Source: Candidatus Sigynarchaeota archaeon (lineage in GTDB: Archaea > Asgardarchaeota > Jordarchaeia > Jordarchaeales > Jordarchaeaceae). From it: DNA of 11,233 nt. The DNA lies in the NCBI GenBank assembly GCA_030587505.1, contig JAUQYY010000380.1, positions 1 through 11,233 on the forward strand. The letters run 5' to 3'. Below are positions 1-5,601 of the stretch, piece by piece. Every line of letters begins with the position of its first letter. Positions within the stretch are counted from its first letter, which is position 1. The notes under the pieces were generated by a model. That model was not told the origin of the DNA. It was given only the letters and a program-made list of their open reading frames with translations, and searched no databases. A program made the translations under genes and the position numbers.

Positions 1-2
1 TG

Positions 3-2843
3 AACGGGTTCAACTATACATATACTTCGTTTAAAACCAATGAAACAGCTTGGGTTGTGATTGAGGACAACGACAACGGAACAGAAGCATACTACAACGT
101 AACTTGGGCTTCAGACGGTTTAAACCGATCCATCGCCATGTCGTTTAACACCTCGAACGTTGAAACCTTTTTCAACGGCGTGGAACTATACATTAAACGC
201 GCAGACAGCACATCCATCCCAGATCTGACCGTAGAATTGTGGGAGGGTGTACAAAACGGTACCAACTGGGTTCCAGGTTCAAAGGTCATCACACGAAACT
301 ACACGTACGGTAATTTCACTACAACAGGTAGTTGGGTTAGACTATTGAATGAAACCTCTCAAGAGCTTAATGAAAGCCAAGTTTACTTCATAGTGCTACA
401 CCTCAGTAACTACACTAACAGCGGAAACCATTATTACAGTTGGAGATGCACGAACGATACGGGAGGTAACACCGACAACACGGATGAGGGTTTCGCCGGC
501 TTCTGCCTCTTCAGCACAATAGAGGACTTGAACGACACGAGCAAGTGGAGTGCTGAACCCTACGATTTCTGGATGAATGTGAGCCTCACGACCTATAAGA
601 AAACCAAGGTTCTGCGGTTCCCCGCGGGGTGGGATCTAAATAACCTTAAGCTCGCCGTCTCTGCGGGCATCGATTCGGATACTAGCGTTTCTGGAAGCGT
701 TACGGGACAGATTGCCAGTCCTTCGGGTGTGCTCTACGTGAACATAAGCAACCTTACGGGTGAGAGCGACCCGGGAGACCTCATCTACATGTTTTTGATT
801 AACTTCACGGCTTGGGAGCCCGTCTCCTACTGGTATGTAGTCGAGGACAGTTGGAACACGGCTGGGTGGGCGCACACGGCTGGGCAGATGATGGAAGCCC
901 AGAGATTCACGCTTACAGACACCTCTGAAAACCTCGCAATAGGAATAGTCATACGCAATAATGGTATGAATGTTGACCTCGTCGCGGAGATTAGAAACGC
1001 CACCCAGGACGCCCAAGAAGGGTATTATCCCCGCTCAACAATCGCAAGCAGCATCACCATCCCCTACAGTAGTGTTAGTTCGTCCTTCTCGGAACTGCTT
1101 CTAAACTTCACGGGAACCTTCACACCCGGAGAGTACTTCCTCGTACTGCACACGGCTGGATGGGCGGGAGAAACCAACGGAACCTCTTTCTACGACTGGG
1201 CGAGCTACACAGATCCGGATAGCCCCCCTCCAGACGCGGGATTCGAACTCTGGACCGTTGATAACGGAACAAACTGGAACCAGGACGATGTGCGCGACCC
1301 CTACGGCAACCGCTACTGGCACTACCTAAGATTTCAGACCAGCTACCCGCCAAGCATACGGGACCTAGACCTGAAGGTTGAAGGCAAACCCGTTGGTGAC
1401 GATGGCGTATGGAACAGCACGGTCTGGAAACTCATCTCCCCAAATCAGGGAAACGTCAGCTTCAGCGTAACGACAAAGTCAGGAACATCAATAAGATACA
1501 GCGCCGATTTCACCGTGTGGTATCTCAACTTCACCAGCAACACCACATGGGAGGTTTATGTGAACGATCAGCAGGCAGAGAATATGACTCAGGGATTCTA
1601 CTACATGGAGTACACTAACCCAGCCCAGGACCTTGGCTACAATAAGGGTCAGGGGAACATCACTCTTGTTTTCAAGGTTAACACAACCAGCGGGTGGACT
1701 ATTGAAAACATCACACTGTTCTACCTCGCAACCCTTCAAAACACTTACAACGAAAACATGATAAGCGAGGTTGTTCTGGAAACAAACTACACGCACAGCA
1801 GTAATGTTTCGGTGACGCTGGATCAAACATCAATGTACATCGATTACAGCAATAGTTCATTGATGGTGGAAACCGTTTACATCAACGGAACCCAGGCTCA
1901 GGGCAACTGGACGGATACCGAACAGACGGAGGGGAGAAGGCTAACCGTATTAAAGAACGCGTTTAAATCTCTCGTGGGAACCGACCTCACAAAAGACGAA
2001 ACAATGAATTGCACTGTATACTTCCTCACCACCGTGAACGTCGCACTAGCATCCCTAGTCTGCTCAGGCGACTCACAAGGCACCCTAAACATAGCCAATG
2101 TCACCGATGCGCCCAGCGTGCTCAACGTGACACTCATCTACCCAAACGGCACAACCACGCTCATAACCGGGCAAAACACCACGCTGGAAAACAAAACATG
2201 GAACGCCAGCTTCACACCCTCAAGCACCGGACGGTACTTCGCGATTATCAGAACAAACTCCTCACGTGGCGTCACGGCTACGCGTATTATGAATTCAACG
2301 CGCCAAAGCTTCTACGCATTCACAGTGTACCAACTGGGGGTAGGGTTAGTGGAACCCGCACCAGGAGAACAACTGGTGGTGGGAGTACCATCCAACCTAC
2401 AGATATGGGTAAGATACCTCCCCTACAATGCCTCAGAAACCCCGCAAGTCAACGTGACCAGCCTAAAAGTGTACCTAAACGGCATAGAAACAACAAGCAC
2501 ACCAACCTATGACAGTAACACAGGACTCTGGAAGTTACAGATAACACCAAGCCAGGTGGGAACACTAAAAATCACCCTAAATGTAACCGATAATGCTAGT
2601 AGGACTCACACAGAAAACTTTACTATTCAGGTGGTTCCCCCGACACCACAATCACCCATCCCCATACTCTCAGCCCTAACAGTCAACGCTGCTATCAGCG
2701 TATTCGACACGAACACAATAGCCAGAATCACCAGCGCCGCTCTCTGGCTACTAATTCTGGCGCTCATTGTAGCTAGAGCTTTTTACCCAGACACCCTAGA
2801 CAAAATCCACAGAACGTTACTAAGAGCGTTCAGAAAACCATGA
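3..2843 (+). CDS. Large membrane-anchored, sequon-rich cell-surface protein (5' end outside window)
   Basis: The frame is open to the left edge and the residues before the first possible start (GTG at 57) resemble the rest of the protein, so the true start is probably upstream. About 946 residues are visible. Roughly 47 N-X-S/T sequons, few cysteines and many Thr/Ser/Asn indicate an exported, N-glycosylated beta-rich protein. A module of about 250 residues occurs twice (about 45-830 and 800-1500): both copies have a W-x-V-(I/V)-E-D opening, a Y-F-(I/L)-V-L-H strand and a L-R-F strand followed by a D-L-x-L-x-V-like stretch. Two Ig-like regions follow (about 2110-2300 and 2330-2640). The end is a Pro-rich linker, one hydrophobic segment (about 2717-2790) and a short basic tail, which fits an outward ectodomain with a C-terminal membrane anchor. 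S-layer or adhesin-like roles are possible; I do not recognise a catalytic family. The T-run at 2875-2880 may end transcription. Confidence 0.85.
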   Translation, partial: NGFNYTYTSFKTNETAWVVIEDNDNGTEAYYNVTWASDGLNRSIAMSFNTSNVETFFNGVELYIKRADSTSIPDLTVELWEGVQNGTNWVPGSKVITRNYTYGNFTTTGSWVRLLNETSQELNESQVYFIVLHLSNYTNSGNHYYSWRCTNDTGGNTDNTDEGFAGFCLFSTIEDLNDTSKWSAEPYDFWMNVSLTTYKKTKVLRFPAGWDLNNLKLAVSAGIDSDTSVSGSVTGQIASPSGVLYVNISNLTGESDPGDLIYMFLINFTAWEPVSYWYVVEDSWNTAGWAHTAGQMMEAQRFTLTDTSENLAIGIVIRNNGMNVDLVAEIRNATQDAQEGYYPRSTIASSITIPYSSVSSSFSELLLNFTGTFTPGEYFLVLHTAGWAGETNGTSFYDWASYTDPDSPPPDAGFELWTVDNGTNWNQDDVRDPYGNRYWHYLRFQTSYPPSIRDLDLKVEGKPVGDDGVWNSTVWKLISPNQGNVSFSVTTKSGTSIRYSADFTVWYLNFTSNTTWEVYVNDQQAENMTQGFYYMEYTNPAQDLGYNKGQGNITLVFKVNTTSGWTIENITLFYLATLQNTYNENMISEVVLETNYTHSSNVSVTLDQTSMYIDYSNSSLMVETVYINGTQAQGNWTDTEQTEGRRLTVLKNAFKSLVGTDLTKDETMNCTVYFLTTVNVALASLVCSGDSQGTLNIANVTDAPSVLNVTLIYPNGTTTLITGQNTTLENKTWNASFTPSSTGRYFAIIRTNSSRGVTATRIMNSTRQSFYAFTVYQLGVGLVEPAPGEQLVVGVPSNLQIWVRYLPYNASETPQVNVTSLKVYLNGIETTSTPTYDSNTGLWKLQITPSQVGTLKITLNVTDNASRTHTENFTIQVVPPTPQSPIPILSALTVNAAISVFDTNTIARITSAALWLLILALIVARAFYPDTLDKIHRTLLRAFRKP

Positions 2844-2880
2844 GAAGCACTAACATCAATTAAAAATAGAAAACTTTTTT

Positions 2881-2890
2881 CTATATATAA
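2881..2890 (+). promoter_or_regulatory. Archaeal TATA box for the candidate structured RNA
   Basis: CTATATATAA lies about 27 nt upstream of A2912/G2913, the usual archaeal TATA-to-start spacing. The predicted start falls just before the 5' strand of the helix that closes the candidate RNA at 2912-3301. It sits just after the T-run that follows the surface-protein gene. No purine-rich BRE is obvious. The assignment is inference from spacing. Confidence 0.55.
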
Positions 2891-2911
2891 CTGCCAAAAG
2901 CGCATGTTTTT

Positions 2912-3301
2912 AGCACCGGTGGAGGAGGGTTTGTTGAATGTTTTTCCTCGAACCAGGGCTCAAAAACAGAGGGCGGATGAGCATCTTTAAGCTAAACAAG
3001 AAATAAAAGCGTATACCCGCTGCATCATGACAACCTTGCTCAAGGTGCAATTTCTCAAGAAACGCTGACGTCCGAGGAAAACACAAATCGGAGAATGAGA
3101 GGTGGTGCGGAGGAGGAGATGTGTCCCAGCGGCACTCAACCTGCCGCCGGTTGAACTCCTGAAGGCCATCGCAACTCCTTCGGAGGAGCCTCTACGCCAC
3201 AGGAGATCAGACCCTCGGGAGGAACATCCCCGAGAGACCTCAGTCCTGCTCCTCGGGTCGTTGAACTTTGACCGGGCTCGGAAACCTCCGCTCGGTTTTT
3301 T
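2912..3301 (+). ncRNA. Candidate structured non-coding RNA of about 390 nt, family not recognised
   Basis: There is no convincing protein gene here, but several signals suggest an RNA gene. A TATA box lies 27 nt upstream. The 5' end (2915-2925) pairs with the 3' end (3285-3296) as two 5-bp helices around a 1x2 internal loop. A six-T run (3296-3301) follows. Inside, I can draw a hairpin at 2928-2954, a hairpin at 3033-3046 (ACCTT/AAGGT), a long-range helix joining 3068-3078 to 3250-3261, a TTCG tetraloop stem near 3175-3186 nested in AGGC/GCCT, a CTCGGG/CCCGAG hairpin near 3214-3234, and GGTC/GACC around 3256-3273. The size suits RNase P or SRP RNA, but I do not see the SRP helix-8 signature (GGAAGGGAGCAGC-like) or the RNase P CR-I/CR-V pair (GAGGAAAGUCC, ACAGAA); only a partial GAGGAAA occurs at 3074. 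Identity is therefore open. Confidence 0.5.
3271..3301 (+). terminator. Hairpin plus U-run at the end of the candidate RNA
   Basis: ACCGGGC (3271-3277) pairs with GCTCGGT (3290-3296), 7 bp with one G-U, around a 12-nt loop, and is followed by TTTTTT (3296-3301). Archaeal termination mainly needs the U-run. The 3' arm is the same segment that can pair with the RNA 5' end at 2915-2919, so the two structures are mutually exclusive. Confidence 0.5.
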
Positions 3302-3345
3302 GCCAAAATAGGATTACACTAACCCGTTTTTATAAGTTTCTGTAT

Positions 3346-3392
3346 AAAAGAGGCGCAGGGGGCGCCACGGAAAGTAAACAGGCACCTCTTTT
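3346..3392 (+). other. Hairpin-rich intergenic element, possible small RNA
   Basis: AAAAGAGG (3346-3353) is perfectly complementary to CCTCTTTT (3385-3392). Inside it GGCGC (3352-3356) pairs with GCGCC (3362-3366), and CACC/GGTG (3383-3396) can form another small stem, so the stems compete. TATA-like boxes lie at about 3326-3334 and 3342-3349. No ORF of note covers it. It could be a small RNA, a leader structure or a terminator; no known family is recognised. The rest of 3302-3525 is a T/G-rich spacer in which I see nothing beyond this element and the tRNA promoter. Confidence 0.3.
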
Positions 3393-3443
3393 GGTGTTGT
3401 ACTGTTCTTTGTGTTGTTTGGGGGGAAGGTTCAAAAGGAAAAC

Positions 3444-3453
3444 GTATAAAAAT
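3444..3453 (+). promoter_or_regulatory. TATA box upstream of tRNA-Leu
   Basis: GTATAAAAAT is the best TATA match before the tRNA. A start about 25 nt downstream would give a 5' leader of roughly 50 nt for RNase P to remove. Confidence 0.45.
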
Positions 3454-3549
3454 TATCATGCATATCGATTCTATGTGTTGCGGATTTGTTTGGAAATGAG
3501 GCTCGATGTGTTAGGATTGGAAAATGCGGGGATGTCCGAGTCTGGCCAA

Positions 3550-3571
3550 AACCCGGATACGGGTTGGTTAC
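3550..3571 (+). other. Predicted tRNA intron 1, D-loop (about 21/22)
   Basis: Removing these 22 nt restores the archaeal leucine D-arm, GG-CC-AAA before GGA, including A21. A relaxed BHB can be drawn: central helix GGCC/GGTT (3544-3547 with 3566-3569, two G-U pairs), 5' bulge AAA (3548-3550), 3' bulge ACA (3570-3572), and an inner stem ACCCG/CGGGT with a GATA loop. T3565 is left unpaired, so the motif is imperfect. A one-base shift gives the same mature RNA. Confidence 0.65.
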
Positions 3572-3602
3572 AGGAGCTAGGCTTAGGACCTAGTGGCGTA
3601 GA

Positions 3603-3626
3603 GCCCTGTGTTTGACGGGTTGCGTA
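3603..3626 (+). other. Predicted tRNA intron 2, variable arm
   Basis: The variable region (3594-3633) is 40 nt where about 14-17 are expected. A relaxed BHB can be drawn: central helix CGTA/TGCG (3597-3600 with 3621-3624), 5' bulge GAG (3601-3603), 3' bulge TAT (3625-3627) and a short CCC/GGG inner stem. Cutting after the second bulge base removes 24 nt and leaves a GGC/GCC variable stem. Exact ends are uncertain by a few bases because GCC occurs at both sides (3603-3605, 3628-3630). Confidence 0.55.
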
Positions 3627-3644
3627 TGCCTGCGCGGGTTCGAA

Positions 3645-3673
3645 AGCGAAGCAGGATTCGGCTTCGCCGAGAT
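3645..3673 (+). other. Predicted tRNA intron 3, T-loop (59/60), canonical BHB
   Basis: This is the clearest of the three introns. The T-stem GCGGG/CCCGT is the outer helix. The central 4-bp helix is TTCG (3639-3642) with CGAG (3668-3671). Three-base bulges AAA (3643-3645) and ATT (3672-3674) flank it on opposite strands. The inner helix GCGAAGC/GCTTCGC (3646-3652 with 3661-3667) is a perfect 7 bp. Cutting after the second base of each bulge gives exactly the T-loop TTCGAAT. Confidence 0.85.
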
Positions 3674-3761
3674 TCCCGTTCCCCGCACCAATCATTAATG
3701 AGCGGTTGGTCTGGTGCTGGGGTAGGATTTCTGTTTGTTGTTTTTGTTGAGGGTGGTTTTG

Positions 3762-4559
3762 GTGGATAAGCGTGTTGAAAAGTTTGACCGTAAGATAGAT
3801 AAGAGTAGGGTTAAGAGGAAGGATTCTGAGGATCGGGAGACCGTGGAGGCGGTTCTTGATAAGAGGACGGCGATGATCCTGTATGGTTTAATTAATCAGG
3901 GTTATCTGGATGGTATGAAGGGGATTGTTTCCTCGGGAAAGGAATCGAATGTTTATTGGGCTACTGTTGAGAAGGATGGTAAGGTTCAGGATTTGGCTGT
4001 TAAGATTTATCGCACTTCGACTATGGATTTTAACCGTATTTGGGTTTATATTCAGGGGGACCCGCGTTTTGGTAGGGTTAAGAAGGGTACACGTTCTATA
4101 GTGTACAGGTGGGCTGAGAAGGAGTTTAAGAATCTTAGGCTCGCGGATGAAGCGGGGGTCAGGGTTCCCAAGCCGATAATTAGTCGGGGGAATGTTCTTG
4201 TTATGGAGTTTATTGGTGAGGATGGCGTCTCTGCCCCGAGACTGAAGGAGGCAGTTGTTGATGATCCTGAGTCTGTTTTTGAGATTATTATGGACGATGT
4301 TGTTAAGCTTTATAGGAACGCGGAACTGGTTCACGCCGATCTTAGCGAGTATAATGTTTTGTTGTGGAACGAGCCGGTCATCATTGATGTCTCTCAGGCG
4401 GTTCTACTCAGTCATCCTCTCGCTCTCGAATTCTTGATCCGTGATTTGAGGAATGTTCTGAGATATTTTTCGGGTTTGGGTGTGAGTGTTCCCTCCTTGG
4501 AGGAGGCTTATACAATGGTTACGGGTGAGGAGTTGGAATGGAGTCAAGAGAGTTCGTAA
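3762..4559 (+). CDS. rio1: RIO1-type serine/threonine protein kinase / ATPase
   Basis: RIO1 kinases bind pre-40S (in archaea, pre-30S) particles and use ATP hydrolysis in late small-subunit maturation. With the GTG start at 3762 the protein has 265 residues, usual for archaeal RIO1. The nucleotide loop is S-S-G-K-E-S (57-62), a variant of the family's S-T-G-K-E-A. The ATP-binding lysine is in A-V-K-I-Y (Lys81). The catalytic loop is H-A-D-L-S-E-Y-N (Asp193, Asn198) and the metal-binding aspartate is in I-D-V-S-Q (Asp209). The GTG start is chosen because GAGGGTGG (3749-3756) lies 5 nt upstream; an in-frame TTG at 3735 would add nine hydrophobic residues with no better ribosome binding site. 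The gene is followed by, and overlaps, the KH-domain gene, so the two are probably one transcript and one pathway. Coding-strand composition is unusually G+T rich. Confidence 0.95.
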   Translation: MDKRVEKFDRKIDKSRVKRKDSEDRETVEAVLDKRTAMILYGLINQGYLDGMKGIVSSGKESNVYWATVEKDGKVQDLAVKIYRTSTMDFNRIWVYIQGDPRFGRVKKGTRSIVYRWAEKEFKNLRLADEAGVRVPKPIISRGNVLVMEFIGEDGVSAPRLKEAVVDDPESVFEIIMDDVVKLYRNAELVHADLSEYNVLLWNEPVIIDVSQAVLLSHPLALEFLIRDLRNVLRYFSGLGVSVPSLEEAYTMVTGEELEWSQESS

Positions 4560-5107
4560 GAATCCCAAAGGAACGGGTTGCCGTTCTCATTGGTCCGGGT
4601 GGGGAGGTTAAGGCGAAGGTTGAAAGAGAAACCAAAACTAGACTTGAGATCGATAGTAAGGACGGAAGCGTTCTCATTCTTCCCACAGAGGAGACCGACG
4701 ATCCCTTGGCTGTTTGGAAGGCTAGAGATATTGTGCGGGCTATCGGAAGAGGCTTCAGCCCCAAAAGGGCTTTTAGACTCTTGAACGAAGACGAGTTACT
4801 CGAGATAGTGGACCTAACCCTTTTCACAGGTAAATCGAAAAACGCTCTTGCCAGGGTTAAAGGCCGCATAATAGGCGCAGGCGGGAAAACAAGGAAAATC
4901 ATTGAAGAGGTGAGCGGAGCCATACTTTCGGTTTACGGACACACAGTGGCTATAATAGGAGACGTGGAACAGGGTAGGCTGGCCAAAGAGGCAGTAATAA
5001 TGCTGATTGAGGGAGCACCCCACTCAACGGTTTACGCTGTTCTCCAAAAGAGAAAACGCGCTCTAAAAAGAAAATGGACTTCTTGGAAAACGCTAAGCGG
5101 CATGTAA
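4538..5107 (+). CDS. Two-KH-domain rRNA-processing protein (Pno1/Dim2/Krr1-like)
   Basis: This family binds the 3' region of small-subunit rRNA during maturation; the eukaryotic relative Pno1/Dim2 guides pre-18S cleavage and partners Nob1. The 189 residues carry two KH signatures: I-G-P-G-G (18-22) in the first domain and I-I-G-A-G-G-K-T-R (111-119) in the second, then a basic C-terminus (K-R-K-R at 171-174). Length and domain order match archaeal KH rRNA-processing proteins. The ATG at 4538 overlaps the 3' end of rio1 by 22 nt in another frame, which suggests translational coupling. The overlap GAGGAGTTGGA (about 4528-4538) supplies a Shine-Dalgarno-like stretch. The gene converges with aIF1A, leaving a 4-nt gap. 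Function is inferred from the family. Confidence 0.92.
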   Translation: MESREFVRIPKERVAVLIGPGGEVKAKVERETKTRLEIDSKDGSVLILPTEETDDPLAVWKARDIVRAIGRGFSPKRAFRLLNEDELLEIVDLTLFTGKSKNALARVKGRIIGAGGKTRKIIEEVSGAILSVYGHTVAIIGDVEQGRLAKEAVIMLIEGAPHSTVYAVLQKRKRALKRKWTSWKTLSGM

Positions 5108-5111
5108 CGGA

Positions 5112-5429
5112 TTATATTCCTTCAAGGTAGCCGTTATCTTCGAGCCACCTGGCTTGCCCCCTTGAGTATCTCCACACTATGTCGGCTCTATCGTCCTGGA
5201 AATCCCAAGGAGCGACAAGCACTATATCGCCTTCCCTTATCCAAACTCTCTTCTTCATTTTCCCTCTTATTCTGCACAGTCTGGTTTTTCCATCGGTACA
5301 TCTAACCTGGAGTCGGTCGTAACCCATCATCTTGACAACTAATCCTAGTATTTCCCCTTCCCGGGGAATACGCACCTTTCTGAATTCTCCTTCAGGGGTA
5401 ACGTTCTTTTTCGGTGACACCACGTTCAA
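5112..5429 (-). CDS. eif1A: Translation initiation factor aIF1A
   Basis: aIF1A occupies the ribosomal A site and, with aIF1 and aIF2, guides start-codon selection. The product has 105 residues, the usual archaeal length. The S1-like OB fold is clear: P-R-E-G-E-I-L-G (22-29), a R-C-T-D-G-K-T-R-L-C-R-I run (43-54), and R-V-W-I-R-E-G-D-I-V-L-V (61-72), followed by W-D-F-Q-D-D-R-A-D-I-V-W-R-Y (75-88). The first codon of the open frame is TTG (5427-5429), but AAGAAGG directly precedes it; the in-frame GTG at 5421-5423 lies 6 nt after that motif and is an equally good start. The stop is 4 nt from the end of the convergent KH gene. The 172-nt gap to NMD3 upstream suggests its own promoter. Confidence 0.95.
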   Translation of the reverse strand: MNVVSPKKNVTPEGEFRKVRIPREGEILGLVVKMMGYDRLQVRCTDGKTRLCRIRGKMKKRVWIREGDIVLVAPWDFQDDRADIVWRYSRGQARWLEDNGYLEGI

Positions 5430-5465
5430 CCTTCTTTTGGTCTTTAAAGAAATACGTGTGCAGTC

Positions 5466-5475
5466 TTTTAAAATT
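5466..5475 (-). promoter_or_regulatory. Possible TATA box for aIF1A
   Basis: On the minus strand the segment reads about ATTTTAAAAG, roughly 40 nt upstream of the aIF1A start, which would place transcription start about 15 nt before the gene. The 5430-5601 gap is A+T rich and offers other AT-rich boxes (5560-5580), so this is a best guess. Confidence 0.35.
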
Positions 5476-5601
5476 TCCTAAGCGGGAGGAGTGAAAAGTA
5501 AATATCAGTTTTGATTTCGGTGATAATCTGTTAGTAGATAAAATTACGAGTATTCGTATATAAGTAATATGATATTTTTAAATGTGCAGCAGATTTAAAA
5601 A

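Larger units (their letters stand above)
3526..3690 (+). tRNA. tRNA-Leu(UAG) with three predicted non-canonical introns
   Basis: The acceptor stem GCGGGGA (3526-3532) pairs with TCCCCGC (3680-3686); the discriminator is A3687 and CCA is encoded at 3688-3690. The anticodon stem CTAGG/CCTAG (3577-3581, 3589-3593) encloses the loop CTTAGGA, anticodon UAG at 3584-3586, which reads CUN leucine codons. The class II variable arm also fits leucine. The gene is 165 nt, far too long for an intronless tRNA. Removing about 22 nt from the D-loop, 24 nt from the variable arm and 29 nt from the T-loop leaves a regular 90-nt tRNA (with CCA). It then has U8, A14, G18-G19, A21, a G15-C48 pair, D-stem TCC/GGA, variable stem GGC/GCC, T-stem GCGGG/CCCGT and the T-loop TTCGAAT. 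No intron lies at 37/38. The host's splicing endonuclease should be of the broad-specificity type. Rio1 follows on the same strand. Confidence 0.9.

Noticed and set aside
2912..3301. Naming this region SRP RNA or RNase P RNA
   Set aside because: Size and a partial GAGGAAA invite it, but the helix-8 and CR-I/CR-V signatures were not found on either strand, so no family name is given.
3102..3311. Open frame of 69 codons on the plus strand inside the candidate RNA
   Set aside because: It lacks a good ribosome binding site, overlaps strong hairpins and the terminator, and its Arg/Pro-rich product looks like a translation of GC-rich stems.
3582..3588. Canonical tRNA intron at 37/38
   Set aside because: The anticodon loop is an intact 7 nt inside a perfect 5-bp stem, so there is no insertion at this position.
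3268..3615. Open frame of 115 codons that runs into the tRNA
   Set aside because: It crosses the candidate terminator, the tRNA promoter and half of the tRNA; its product has no recognisable features.
5500..5580. C/D-like motif (TGATAATCTG) in the gap between aIF1A and NMD3
   Set aside because: The C box is degenerate and there is no paired D box or terminal stem.
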